The translations under genes were made by a program, and so were the position numbers. Shown piece by piece: positions 47,230-57,542 of a stretch of DNA of 64,000 nucleotides (within the stretch, counting starts at the first letter, position 1; every line of letters starts with the position of its first letter). The notes below the pieces were generated by a model that saw nothing but the letters and a program-made list of their open reading frames with translations, did not search any database and had not been told where the DNA came from. The DNA is from an uncultured Gammaproteobacteria bacterium (GTDB lineage: Bacteria; Pseudomonadota; Gammaproteobacteria; Steroidobacterales; UBA11654). The stretch covers positions 60,571-124,570 of the forward strand of contig CALMWC010000011.1 of assembly GCA_937801655.1 (NCBI GenBank). The letters run 5' to 3'.

Positions 47230-49100
47230 AAAGTTCATCCATTAGCACAAAATTTGTTTTATTGATTGCAGTTTTGTTGTCTATTTCAGCTATAGCACAA
47301 GAGAGTTACTTGTTGAATTACGATGATGTTGATCTTAGAAAAATCACTCAAGATATAGCTAAGTTTTCAAAGAAAACCGTTATTTTGGATCCGAGAGTTA
47401 AAGGTAAAGTCACAATTTATTCTGATTCACTGCTGGACCAAGAACAAGTTTGGCAGGTTTATCTAAGAACAATTCAAGTCAATGGTTTTAGTGCTATAAC
47501 GGAAGGTAATATTGTTCGAATCGTTCCTGAAAATGAAGCTACACGAGATTTCAATCCAGCATCCAATGATGCTGAATTCATGACTAAAATTATTTTATTG
47601 CAAAATAGGAGTGCTGGAGAAATTCTTCCAATGATTAAACCAATTACTGGAAGGCAATCGCATCTTTCCAGTATTCCTTCGATTAACTCCATACTTCTCG
47701 TTGATCGTAAGAGTAATGTCAATCGGATTGAAGCAATACTCAATGAACTGGATGCCAATGATTCTGCTTTAATTTCAATTATTAAGCTTGATAACCTCTC
47801 ATCGATTGAGGCAGTCAGAATTCTAGAAAAGCTTAAGTTACAGAATAATCCAACCATTAATAACTTTGTCGCTATCCCATTTGCTCAGTCTAATTCTGTC
47901 ATTCTTTCAGCCAATCTAAATGTTACTAAGAATATTGAGAAAACATTGGAAATGCTGGATGAAGATTTACAGAATGATGGATCCGTGGCTGTTATTTATC
48001 TTAAATACGCTAAAGCGGATGAAGTTGCTGCGATTATTAATACAGTATCTGCACGTTTTATTACTGAATCAGACACAGAAAAGCCTGTCATTACCTTCCA
48101 TGAAAAAACCAACTCTCTGATTGTGTCTTCCGAAGATTCAAATATGGATCTCATAAGAAACCTAGTAGCAAAAATTGATATCAGAAGAGCTCAAGTTTTG
48201 GTTGAGGCTATTATCGTTGAGCTATCAGAGTCTGCGGCAAAGAACTTGGGAGTTGAAACAATCTTCACTAAATCCGATGGCGGTAGCCTTCCTATTGGTG
48301 TGACAAGATTTCCTGGGAGTCAAAACCCTGATTTGTTAGCGATTGCTGGGAATGCTGTGGAAGGAGGAGACAATGCAACACTGAGCAGTCTGGCAACAGC
48401 CTCACTATTGAATACTCAAGGGCTGATTGCAGGTTTCGGTAATCTTAATAAAAATGGCGATAGTTTTATAGGAATCATCAATGCGATTGCTGAAGATCAG
48501 GACTCAAACATTCTTTCAACACCTTCGATTATTGCAATGGATAATGAGCCAGCAAATCTTGTAATTGGTCAGGAGATTCCTATTACAACGGGAGAAAGTT
48601 TGGGTTCCAATAACTCTAATCCCTTCAGAACAACTTCACGCCAAGAGGTAGGTATTAAGTTGTCAATTACACCTCAAATTAATGAAGGTAACTCTGTGAT
48701 CTTAGATATAAAACAAGAAGTCTCAGGAGTTTCTGGTTCCATTTCAGGCACTAGTGATTTAATAACCAATAAAAGAACCATAGAGACCAAAGTATTAGTG
48801 GATAACAATCAAGTAATTGTTTTGGGCGGTTTGATCGATGATGATATTCAGGAGACAGTCAATAGTGTCCCGGTACTTGGTAAAATACCACTTCTGGGGC
48901 GATTGTTTAGAAGCACTTCAACAAAAGTAGTGAGAAGAAATCTCATTGTTTTTTTAAGACCAACAATATTGGCTGATTCCAATACCATAAACCAAGTTTC
49001 TCTTGAGAAATATAATTTCATTAAAGCCGAGGGAATGTTGAACGCAGAGCGAGAAAAAATTATTGATCTTACTAATAAAACAACCAATCAAGAAGAATAG
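47226..49100 (+). CDS. gspD: Type II secretion secretin
   Basis: 624 aa; N0 domain plus N-repeats, VLVEAIIVELSESAAKNLGVE, VIVLGGLIDDDIQETVNSVPVLGKIPLLGRLFRSTSTK. Confidence 0.95.
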   Translation: MKSSSISTKFVLLIAVLLSISAIAQESYLLNYDDVDLRKITQDIAKFSKKTVILDPRVKGKVTIYSDSLLDQEQVWQVYLRTIQVNGFSAITEGNIVRIVPENEATRDFNPASNDAEFMTKIILLQNRSAGEILPMIKPITGRQSHLSSIPSINSILLVDRKSNVNRIEAILNELDANDSALISIIKLDNLSSIEAVRILEKLKLQNNPTINNFVAIPFAQSNSVILSANLNVTKNIEKTLEMLDEDLQNDGSVAVIYLKYAKADEVAAIINTVSARFITESDTEKPVITFHEKTNSLIVSSEDSNMDLIRNLVAKIDIRRAQVLVEAIIVELSESAAKNLGVETIFTKSDGGSLPIGVTRFPGSQNPDLLAIAGNAVEGGDNATLSSLATASLLNTQGLIAGFGNLNKNGDSFIGIINAIAEDQDSNILSTPSIIAMDNEPANLVIGQEIPITTGESLGSNNSNPFRTTSRQEVGIKLSITPQINEGNSVILDIKQEVSGVSGSISGTSDLITNKRTIETKVLVDNNQVIVLGGLIDDDIQETVNSVPVLGKIPLLGRLFRSTSTKVVRRNLIVFLRPTILADSNTINQVSLEKYNFIKAEGMLNAEREKIIDLTNKTTNQEE

Positions 49101-49127
49101 TTCTTCTTGATAATCTAATTTATTTGA

Positions 49128-50600
49128 ATGAATAGTTTACTGCCATATGACTTTGTAAAAAGCAGAAATATAATTGCTTTGGATGAAGATAAAGGATGCA
49201 AGATATTTTCTCAAAATGAGATATCACTTCATACTTATTATGAGCTTGTCAGATATTTAGAAAGAGATTTTGAAATAGAAATTTGTGATGCTGAGTTCTT
49301 CAATACCCTATTAACAAAGACTTTCTCTACGGATCAGGATTCAACATTTTCTCCTGATGAACTAAATGATAGTTTTGATCTTAAGTCTTTTGCTAACAGT
49401 ATAGCTCCCACCGAGGATTTACTCAGTGGCCATAATGATGCCCCTATTATTAAGCTGATCAATGGGGTAATCAGTCAAGCAATAAAAAAGAGAGCTTCGG
49501 ACATACATTTTGAACCGTATGAAAATCAATTTGTGATTCGTTATCGCATTGATGGAATACTTCAAGAAATTTTGTCACAAGATGCAAGAATTGCTCCTTT
49601 GGTTATTTCCAGGTTGAAAATTATTTCCAGGTTGGATATTTCTGAAAGAAGATTGCCTCAAGATGGACGGGTTTCTTTATCCATGGGGAGCAAGAATGTT
49701 GATGTCAGAGTCTCAACTCTCCCTTCATCCTATGGAGAGAGAATTGTTCTCAGACTACTCGATAAGCAATCGGCACAAATTAATATTGAGGATTTGGGTT
49801 TAGATGAAAATACACTTAAAAATTATAAATCCACACTCAAGGCATCGGAAGGTATTATTTTAGTCACAGGCCCAACTGGTTCTGGAAAAACAACAACTTT
49901 GTATGCAGGTTTAAGGTACTTGAGTGATTCATCACAGAATATCTTGACTGTTGAAGACCCTATTGAATATACCCTCAAGGGAATAGGTCAAACTCAAGTT
50001 AATCTTAAGACAGGGTATAATTTTGCAGTTGGATTACGATCAATGTTAAGACAGGATCCAGATGTAGTCATGGTTGGCGAGGTTCGTGATGATGAAACTG
50101 CAAGAATTGCTATTCAAGCGAGCTTAACAGGCCATTTGGTCTTGTCCACAGTTCATACCAATAGTGCTGTTGGAGCAATAACTAGATTGAGGGATATGGG
50201 CATTGAGTCTTTTTTATTGGCCTCAAGTCTGAAAACCATCATTTCACAAAGATTGATTAGAAGACTTTGTAATAATTGTAAAACCACTGAGAAAATGACT
50301 ATTGGGATGGCAAAGAATTTTCATCTTGAAGACAACACCATTGTTTATGTACCCAGAGGATGCGATCAATGCGAAGGCAGCGGCTATTATGGTCGTGTTG
50401 CTATCGCTGAATCAATTCAAATAGATTCAAAATTAAAAAGTATGATTCATGAGTCTGCTTCTGAACAAGAGATTAGTAAATATGCTTTTACTGATAATCA
50501 GTCTATTGATCAGCTAGCAAAAGAACTTATTATTAATGGGCTTACTTCCTCTGCAGAGTTACTCAGGATTCGAACACAAAAAGAAGATGCCAGCATTTAA
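49128..50600 (+). CDS. gspE: Type II secretion ATPase
   Basis: 490 aa; GIILVTGPTGSGKTTTLYAGL Walker A, QDPDVVMVGEVRDDETARIAIQASLTGHLVLSTVHTNSA, CNNCK...CDQCEGSGYYGR. Confidence 0.96.
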   Translation: MNSLLPYDFVKSRNIIALDEDKGCKIFSQNEISLHTYYELVRYLERDFEIEICDAEFFNTLLTKTFSTDQDSTFSPDELNDSFDLKSFANSIAPTEDLLSGHNDAPIIKLINGVISQAIKKRASDIHFEPYENQFVIRYRIDGILQEILSQDARIAPLVISRLKIISRLDISERRLPQDGRVSLSMGSKNVDVRVSTLPSSYGERIVLRLLDKQSAQINIEDLGLDENTLKNYKSTLKASEGIILVTGPTGSGKTTTLYAGLRYLSDSSQNILTVEDPIEYTLKGIGQTQVNLKTGYNFAVGLRSMLRQDPDVVMVGEVRDDETARIAIQASLTGHLVLSTVHTNSAVGAITRLRDMGIESFLLASSLKTIISQRLIRRLCNNCKTTEKMTIGMAKNFHLEDNTIVYVPRGCDQCEGSGYYGRVAIAESIQIDSKLKSMIHESASEQEISKYAFTDNQSIDQLAKELIINGLTSSAELLRIRTQKEDASI

Positions 50601-51783
50601 CTTCATTGCTTTTGATTCCCTGGGTAAAAAAAAGGATGGGTTTATTAATGCTGCTTCTGAAAGGGAGGCCAGAAGATTGATTAAAAATCTCAATTTAACT
50701 CCAATCGAAGTATTTGAAACCTCTAAAACATTTTCAAAAAAAATTAAAATTAAATCAAAAACTCTATCCATTGCTACTAGACAACTCGCAACACTGCTTG
50801 ATTCAGATATTTCTCTTGATAAAGCAATAGGAATTACAGCCGATCAAGTAAGTGACAGGAAGCTAGCAAATGTATTGTTTGATATTAGGGATCAGGTTAT
50901 ACAAGGCAAGAGGTTGGGACAGGCAATGATGAATTATCCAACCATCTTTTCTAATACCTATACCGCTTTGATAACCGCAGGAGATGCTTCGGGCAAATTG
51001 TCATTAATGTTTGATAATTTATCAAACTACTTGGAAGAATCTGAAAGTATCAAGCAGAAGGTCATATCGGCACTAACATACCCAATAATATTAATAGTCT
51101 TTTCACTAGCTGTAATCACAGCATTATTAGCATTTGTTATGCCTGAAGTGATCGGTCAATTTATAAGAGCGGGGGTAGAATTACCCTTGCTTACAAGAAC
51201 ACTATTATCAATTTCTAATAACATGCCTTTGATTCTTATTCTGATGATGATGGGATCTTTGGCTCTTCTTTTTTTATACAAGCGCATTAAGTTACAACCA
51301 AAAAAACTAGTTCTATTGCATAAAAGATTCTTATCGATTCCTATTGTTGGTGATTTTATTTTGAAAGCGGAACTTGAGCGTTTCTCAAGCACAATGTATT
51401 TATTGTTGGATTCGGGAATTAATCTTGATCTTTCAATGGAAGAAGCCTCTAAGGTGTTTAATAACCTTTACCTAAAAGAGATCATTGGTGTTGCTAATAA
51501 AGAGGTCTCGGAAGGAAAAGATTTTGTGGCCTCACTTCAGAAGACAAACATTTTCCCAGATCTTTTTATACAGCTAGTGTCCAGTGGGTACATGTCTGGA
51601 AATTTAACTAAAATGTTCAATAAAGTATCTCAATTTATGAAGTCTGAGATTGAAACCAGTCGCTCTATGGTATTATCCATATTAGAACCCGCTGTCATAA
51701 TTATTATGGGCGGCTTTATCTTGCTGGTTGTACTAGCAATTTTAATACCAATAATGCAAATGAATGCTATAGCTATATCTTAA
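50587..51783 (+). CDS. gspF: Type II secretion inner membrane protein
   Basis: Start taken at ATG 50587 (MPAFNFIAFDSLGKKKDGFI); three-TM GspF/PilC architecture. Confidence 0.92.
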   Translation: MPAFNFIAFDSLGKKKDGFINAASEREARRLIKNLNLTPIEVFETSKTFSKKIKIKSKTLSIATRQLATLLDSDISLDKAIGITADQVSDRKLANVLFDIRDQVIQGKRLGQAMMNYPTIFSNTYTALITAGDASGKLSLMFDNLSNYLEESESIKQKVISALTYPIILIVFSLAVITALLAFVMPEVIGQFIRAGVELPLLTRTLLSISNNMPLILILMMMGSLALLFLYKRIKLQPKKLVLLHKRFLSIPIVGDFILKAELERFSSTMYLLLDSGINLDLSMEEASKVFNNLYLKEIIGVANKEVSEGKDFVASLQKTNIFPDLFIQLVSSGYMSGNLTKMFNKVSQFMKSEIETSRSMVLSILEPAVIIIMGGFILLVVLAILIPIMQMNAIAIS

Positions 51784-52217
51784 TGATGAAAAAATATAAT
51801 AAAGGATTTACATTGATCGAATTAATGGCTGTGATTGTTATTCTTGGGATATTGACAACGATTGTTGCAATCAATGTGGCTCCTTTTTTGCAACGAGCTT
51901 ACTTTGAAAAAGTAAGAGCCGATATATCACAAATAGAAAAAGGTTTGGAGACATATCGATTCCAACATGTTGCTTATCCTACTATAGATCAAGGGTTAGA
52001 GGCCTTAATAAAACCTCCCCTTGATATTAGGAATCCAAATCTTTATCCAGAAAATGGTTATTTGTCAGGCTATGTTCCTGAGGATCCATGGGGCAATGAA
52101 TATCTTTATTTAATCCCTGGTCAATATGGTAAATATGATCTTTTCAGTTATGGAGCGGATGGCATAGAGGGTGGAGAAGGAGAGAATGCAGATCTTGGTA
52201 ATTGGCAAAAAAAATAG
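51783..52217 (+). CDS. gspG: Major pseudopilin
   Basis: 144 aa; KGFTLIELMAVIVILGILTTIVAINV; PWGNEYLYLIPGQYGKYDLFSYGADG. Confidence 0.95.
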   Translation: MMKKYNKGFTLIELMAVIVILGILTTIVAINVAPFLQRAYFEKVRADISQIEKGLETYRFQHVAYPTIDQGLEALIKPPLDIRNPNLYPENGYLSGYVPEDPWGNEYLYLIPGQYGKYDLFSYGADGIEGGEGENADLGNWQKK

Positions 52218-52695
52218 ACTTGGTTTCACCCTAATAGAACTTCTTATGGTGTTATGCATTATAGGAGTCACATCCACTTATATTTTTTTAAATACCTCTA
52301 TTTTAAATTTCATAAAAATAAAAGAAAATCCAATCGAGAGTAATTTTAAAGTCCTTGCGGAGGAAAGTATAATTAGGGGCAAAAGCATTCAATGGTTTGC
52401 AAGCAGCAATGGCAGTAAATTCTATGCCATTAATCAGAATGAAGAGTTGTTGGAAGAAATATTCATAGATGAATTTAATTTAACTCAAGCCAGAACGAAA
52501 GATGGATTTATGATACGAAAATCAAACGGTCGACGTATTGTTTTGGAGGATGATCTTTCAGAGTATCCATTAATAACATTTTATCCATCGGGCGAAAATT
52601 CAGGGGCTATTATTTATATCGCAGATGGTAATTTTATGATAGAAATATACATTAGCCAGAATGGCAAGATTACAAAAGAAATTAAAGACATCTGA
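52186..52695 (+). CDS. gspH: Minor pseudopilin
   Basis: LGFTLIELLMVLCIIGVTSTYIFLN prepilin signal; position in locus; start uncertain (52171-52186), overlaps gspG. Confidence 0.8.
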   Translation: MQILVIGKKNRLGFTLIELLMVLCIIGVTSTYIFLNTSILNFIKIKENPIESNFKVLAEESIIRGKSIQWFASSNGSKFYAINQNEELLEEIFIDEFNLTQARTKDGFMIRKSNGRRIVLEDDLSEYPLITFYPSGENSGAIIYIADGNFMIEIYISQNGKITKEIKDI

Positions 52696-53041
52696 AGGCT
52701 TCAGTCTTCTTGAAGTTGCTGTGGCTCTTCTCATTTTGAGCACCTCAGTGATTGCAGTTTATCAATTTATTACATCAACCTCATTGTCTTCTTTGCAGCT
52801 TACTGAGAGGGTGATAGCAAGGGAAGTTGCAAATAATAGGGTTGCATTAATGAATACTATAGACCCCCCTTTGATGGATGGACCTAGAAGAGGAATTATC
52901 AATATGAATGGAAAAGATTGGTTATGGGAAGAAGAAACACAATCCATTTCAAAGGAATTTTCTCAGTATTCTATTGAGATTAAAAATGCAAAAAGCCAGC
53001 AAGTAATATTTATAAGAGAGGGTTTTATTGAAAAAAGATGA
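52661..53041 (+). CDS. gspI: Minor pseudopilin
   Basis: 126 aa; EGFSLLEVAVALLILSTSVIAVYQF, VANNRVALM. Confidence 0.85.
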   Translation: MARLQKKLKTSEGFSLLEVAVALLILSTSVIAVYQFITSTSLSSLQLTERVIAREVANNRVALMNTIDPPLMDGPRRGIINMNGKDWLWEEETQSISKEFSQYSIEIKNAKSQQVIFIREGFIEKR

Positions 53042-53642
53042 GCAAAAATATACCCAAGGATTTACTCTGATTGAGGTTTTAATTTCGGTGATTATTATTA
53101 CCATCATTACACTTGTTTCAACTAATATCCTGCAATCGTCTCTGACTATAAGAGAGTCAACATTCAAATCATTGGATGAGGTAAAAAAATTTAATCTTGC
53201 TTCAAGCATCATTCGAAGAGATCTCAGGCAATCATTGAATGTTCCCATGAGAAGTTTTTATGGCGAAGATTATGATGCAACATTTTTATCAATAGAGGGT
53301 TCGAGAAGTATGATATTTAGTTCATTGGTGGAGTCTGGCACATTACAAAATTCACTGGTTAAGAGAATTGAATATTTTTATGAGAACGGTTCTTTTTATC
53401 GAAGGCAATATTTTTCTGATAATCCTTATATGGAAGAAGATTATTTTGAGTTCATATTGTTTGATAATTTTGATGAATTAAATTTGAGTTTTTCAGATGG
53501 CAATGAATGGAGTAATTATTGGCCTAAGGATCCCATTACATCTGGAAAAATACCTCGTTTAATTCGAATTAATTTGTCTTCGAATAATAAATCATTGGAA
53601 TGGATTGTGTCTCCCAATATTGAAAATGTTTATGAACAGTAA
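53028..53642 (+). CDS. gspJ: Minor pseudopilin
   Basis: 204 aa; QGFTLIEVLISVIIITIITLVSTNILQSS; position in locus. Confidence 0.85.
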   Translation: MKKDEQKYTQGFTLIEVLISVIIITIITLVSTNILQSSLTIRESTFKSLDEVKKFNLASSIIRRDLRQSLNVPMRSFYGEDYDATFLSIEGSRSMIFSSLVESGTLQNSLVKRIEYFYENGSFYRRQYFSDNPYMEEDYFEFILFDNFDELNLSFSDGNEWSNYWPKDPITSGKIPRLIRINLSSNNKSLEWIVSPNIENVYEQ

Positions 53643-54591
53643 GGGCATTGTTCTTATATCGGTCTTATTGATCGTTTTAATGTTGTCTGTGATTAGTGTT
53701 TCTATTGGGAAGTACTATTTTCTTTCTTCTAAAAGAGAAGGGTATGTGGATTTTCAAAATGATGCTATTCAATACATGGCTAATATTGAGACATTAGCCA
53801 TTAAAGAGATAAAAAAACACTTTCGTTTTAATAGAGTGCATACTGCAAAAAATCAGACACTGTTCAGTGATCCTATCTATCTTGAACTGGAAAAAGGAAC
53901 GCTCCAAGCAATACTAAAGGATGCCTCTAGTTGCTTTAATATCAATGCTTTACTTGATTTCAAAAAAGAAAAATATGTTCTAAACGAGAAAGCTATCTAT
54001 GCTTTTGAACGATATCTGAAGTTATTGGATTATGACGCAAGCGCCATAGATGCTTTAACCGATCAAATCATTGATTGGATTGATATTGATGATGAGCCCA
54101 GATCAAATGGCCTAGAAGATTATTTTTATATTGGTCCAATGAACGACTCCAAACAGTTTACTTCCAAGAGATATTTTTATCATTTATCCGAAATCAAAAA
54201 TTTGCCTGCCAGTGCATACTTTGACTGGCGTGTCATCAAAGAGCATTTTTGTGTCATTCCACATCTAGATGAATACTCCATTAATATTAATTTTTTAGGG
54301 GCTGATAATATTTTTTTATTGGCAGCTGCAATACCAGATTTGAGTCTTGATCAGGCGGAAGAAATTCTTAATGCAATACCATACAGTGGGTTTAAATCGA
54401 TTTCAGATCTTAAAAGTGTTTATCCTAATATCAATTTTGATAATTTAAACATTCCAATCAGTTTTAATAGTCAACTGTTGTTTCTTGATACTGAAGTCAG
54501 TTATGCAGATTTCAATGCCACTTCACAAACCCTAATGAATTATAATAATAATAAGCTATCCATTATTTTTCGATCTTATAATGGTATATAA
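53632..54591 (+). CDS. gspK: Minor pseudopilin tip protein
   Basis: MNSKGIVLISVLLIVLMLSVISVSIGKYYF; CFNINALLDF, LTDQIIDWIDIDDEPRSNGLEDYFY (GspK LxDWiDxD motif). Confidence 0.9.
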   Translation: MNSKGIVLISVLLIVLMLSVISVSIGKYYFLSSKREGYVDFQNDAIQYMANIETLAIKEIKKHFRFNRVHTAKNQTLFSDPIYLELEKGTLQAILKDASSCFNINALLDFKKEKYVLNEKAIYAFERYLKLLDYDASAIDALTDQIIDWIDIDDEPRSNGLEDYFYIGPMNDSKQFTSKRYFYHLSEIKNLPASAYFDWRVIKEHFCVIPHLDEYSININFLGADNIFLLAAAIPDLSLDQAEEILNAIPYSGFKSISDLKSVYPNINFDNLNIPISFNSQLLFLDTEVSYADFNATSQTLMNYNNNKLSIIFRSYNGI

Positions 54592-54603
54592 ACTGACTAA
54601 ATT

Positions 54604-55779
54604 ATGATGAAAACATATTGCATACATCTCACAGAGAGTAAACAAGAAATAGACTTGTATGAATACATTGACTCTCAATTGATTAGTAATTCTAGGGTTT
54701 CATTCACAGATCTTGATCAATACATAGAAGGCAATAGTAAATTGTATTTCTTTATACCTTCTTATTTAGTCCATAGTTTTTCATTAACAAGAAATGAAAA
54801 TGAAACGATGGAGCAATTCAAAGCAAGGTTTTTTTCAGAACATGACGATATCATTATCAATAGTGTCTCAGAAAATAAATTTTTCTATCATCATGAGAAT
54901 TCTCTGGTTCATTTGGTAAATAAAAACATTATTAATGAATTCAATCAAAAAATAAATGCATTGGGGTGCACTCCTATTATTCTCCCAGAGCATTATCTAA
55001 ATTATTTCTACGTTTCTGAATCAATTTTAGAAATTAATGACCGTCTTATTGTTGCATTTGAAGATGGCACAGGTCATTCATCAAATTATTCTAATTTGAA
55101 ACAATATATTTCAATTGCAAAGAAAGAAAGAGCCACTTTAAGAACAACATGCATCAATATAGTTGACGAACCATTTATAAAGACAATTTTTAAAAATCCT
55201 GTTTTTGATTCTGTTTCACTGGAAGTGTTGCACCAGAACATAATGGGTTTAACCCTTTCAGAAATACCCAATCTTTTTAAGTATCAATTTTCTATAAAGA
55301 ACATCCTTAATCGCTTGAAATTATCCAGATTAGAAAAAATAGTTTCAATTGGATTGGTCTTAGCATTCTTGATTTTGCCCAATCTCAATATTTACTTTAT
55401 GAAGTTATATGAGAGTCAGTATAAAGAGGCAACTCTTGAAATATTTCAATCCATTAACCCCAATACAAAGAGAGTGATTAATCCTAAATTACAAATTGAC
55501 CAGATTATTAAAGCCTCAGAAATCAAACCCACTGAAGTTCTATTGGATTTAGATATATTAAAGGTCTTGGATAGAATTGATCTGAAACTAATCAATACTA
55601 TGAGGGTTAATGTTGACTCCTCAACCGTAGAATTAAATTTTAAAAATGTATCTTCTGTAAAGTATGGCATTTTTATGAAATTGATTGAATCTCTGGAAGT
55701 TAAACTTATTGATGAAGACATTAATAACTTGGATGGCAGTATCAATGGAACAATTAAACTGATTTACAACGATGAATAA
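54604..55779 (+). CDS. gspL: Type II secretion protein GspL-like
   Basis: 391 aa; actin-like cytoplasmic domain, single TM near residue 250, position. Confidence 0.78.
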   Translation: MMKTYCIHLTESKQEIDLYEYIDSQLISNSRVSFTDLDQYIEGNSKLYFFIPSYLVHSFSLTRNENETMEQFKARFFSEHDDIIINSVSENKFFYHHENSLVHLVNKNIINEFNQKINALGCTPIILPEHYLNYFYVSESILEINDRLIVAFEDGTGHSSNYSNLKQYISIAKKERATLRTTCINIVDEPFIKTIFKNPVFDSVSLEVLHQNIMGLTLSEIPNLFKYQFSIKNILNRLKLSRLEKIVSIGLVLAFLILPNLNIYFMKLYESQYKEATLEIFQSINPNTKRVINPKLQIDQIIKASEIKPTEVLLDLDILKVLDRIDLKLINTMRVNVDSSTVELNFKNVSSVKYGIFMKLIESLEVKLIDEDINNLDGSINGTIKLIYNDE

Positions 55780-56242
55780 TTTAATAAAATTTATCAATGA
55801 ACGAAACAATAGGGAGAGACGTCTAATACTTGCATTGGTTGTTCTCTTATTTCTATTGATAGTGGGAGGTTTTACAAATGGGATAATCTCTAGTACAACT
55901 ATGGCTTCGAAGCGATATCAAATCGCCAAGAATAATTATGTGTATGTAAAAAAATCAGCATTAATGATTATTAATTCATCAAGAAGTGAAATGTCTAAGA
56001 AAGATTTGACTAGCATTGAAGTAGAATTAATAGAATCCTCTAAAATAAACAACATTGACTATAAATACAGCAGCTTGGATGAACAAGGATTGATGATTGT
56101 CTTCAGTGCAGATGATCTCTTGCAAGCAGGTCAGTTTTTAAAGGAAAGTTCTCAAATAACAAACTCTAATCTTGGGATTATTCTTCTAGAAAATCAAGAT
56201 AATCAGAGGATTTTTAAAGCAACATTTAAATTAGAAAACTAG
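55772..56242 (+). CDS. gspM: Type II secretion protein GspM-like
   Basis: 156 aa; INERNNRERRLILALVVLLFLLIVGGF TM and position after gspL. Confidence 0.75.
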   Translation: MNNLIKFINERNNRERRLILALVVLLFLLIVGGFTNGIISSTTMASKRYQIAKNNYVYVKKSALMIINSSRSEMSKKDLTSIEVELIESSKINNIDYKYSSLDEQGLMIVFSADDLLQAGQFLKESSQITNSNLGIILLENQDNQRIFKATFKLEN

Positions 56243-56243
56243 T

Positions 56244-57542
56244 TTATTGTATTAGACCATCGATATTGTATTTGGATAAAAAATCCCAGATCACATCAGC
56301 CGAGTGAATGTCATAATCATCATCATCATCTATCGCTGGCCATTCATGACCGACCGCATCAAGTAAATACAACTCTACACCGACAGTATTTAGACAATTA
56401 ATATACTGGGTGAGAGTACCGCCATAACCATCGCCATTCACATCTGTTAATTGAGTTTGGGTAGGTGTGAGATTGCAACCGTTATAATTCACCCAATAAT
56501 CCATCACCTCTTCAATAGGTTTCATGCCAGAATTCCCAGCATATGGAACAGTTCCATCCAGTTTCCCATGAATTTGCAGGACTGGAGTTGGATGCTTTGG
56601 ATCACAATCATTATAAGTTTTGTTTGTCATGGATCCTGTGACTGAGGCAATAGCGGCAATCTTAGTGCTTAAATTACACGCCAGGTGATAGCTCATAAAC
56701 CCCCCATTTGACATACCAGTTGAATACACACGATTCAGATCAATTGAATAATTCAGTGGAAGATAATCAATCAGGCTGTTCAAAAAATCAATATCGTCAG
56801 TGGTGCTTCCTGTTGTCCATCCTCCTACATTCCAATGGGTTTCTCCTGTTGATGAAAATATAGAGCCTTGAGGATAGACCGCAATAAACCCATTATTATC
56901 AGCCACATCTTGAAAACCGGTGTAGTCATAATTCCACTCAGCTCTACTGGTATAACCATGCAAGCTAAACAGTAAGGGGACGGGGGAGGTTTGAGAGGCA
57001 TAGGACTCAGGCACATAGATAATGAATTCTCGAAGCAATCCACCTCTAAACATTGTGCATTGCTCGGTATTGGGGATCGCAATATCGCCTTCAATAATAT
57101 AAACACTGCATTCTGGATCAGAATCTGGGTTGTCAGAATAATCATCCAAAACGCTAACTGTGAAGTTTTCGGTATCATTTAGAGACCCATCACTAACACT
57201 AACTGAGAATTCATACTGGTTATCTTCGTTATCATCATTTGGGTTCTCAAAATCAGGATTATTAGCAAACATCACCTGACCTGTTGTGGATCCAATGGTG
57301 AATTGGGAAGCATCAATGCCTGATATGGAATAGGTGAGACTGGTAGAATCAGGATCAGTTGCTGTCACGGTAAAGGCAGCATTTTGATTTTCATAAACCT
57401 CGTAACTTTTACTTAAATTGGTAATTCTGGGTGCAATCTTAGCGGTGCTTGTAGAATTATCTGAAGAGCCGCCTCCACCACCACAAGCTGTAATCAAAAG
57501 GGAGAGAAATATGAATCTTATTTTCATCAAAGCATCAATCAA
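56244..57542 (-). CDS. Secreted lipoprotein: cadherin-like domain plus CE1/PHB-depolymerase-family esterase
   Basis: 432 aa; LLITACGGGGGSSDN lipobox; cadherin-like repeat NAAFTVTATDPDSTSLTYSISGIDASQFTIGSTTGQV; VPLLFSLHGYTSRAEWNYDYTGFQDVADNNGFIAVYPQG, GMSNGGFMSYHLAC. Confidence 0.85.
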   Translation of the reverse strand: MIDALMKIRFIFLSLLITACGGGGGSSDNSTSTAKIAPRITNLSKSYEVYENQNAAFTVTATDPDSTSLTYSISGIDASQFTIGSTTGQVMFANNPDFENPNDDNEDNQYEFSVSVSDGSLNDTENFTVSVLDDYSDNPDSDPECSVYIIEGDIAIPNTEQCTMFRGGLLREFIIYVPESYASQTSPVPLLFSLHGYTSRAEWNYDYTGFQDVADNNGFIAVYPQGSIFSSTGETHWNVGGWTTGSTTDDIDFLNSLIDYLPLNYSIDLNRVYSTGMSNGGFMSYHLACNLSTKIAAIASVTGSMTNKTYNDCDPKHPTPVLQIHGKLDGTVPYAGNSGMKPIEEVMDYWVNYNGCNLTPTQTQLTDVNGDGYGGTLTQYINCLNTVGVELYLLDAVGHEWPAIDDDDDYDIHSADVIWDFLSKYNIDGLIQ

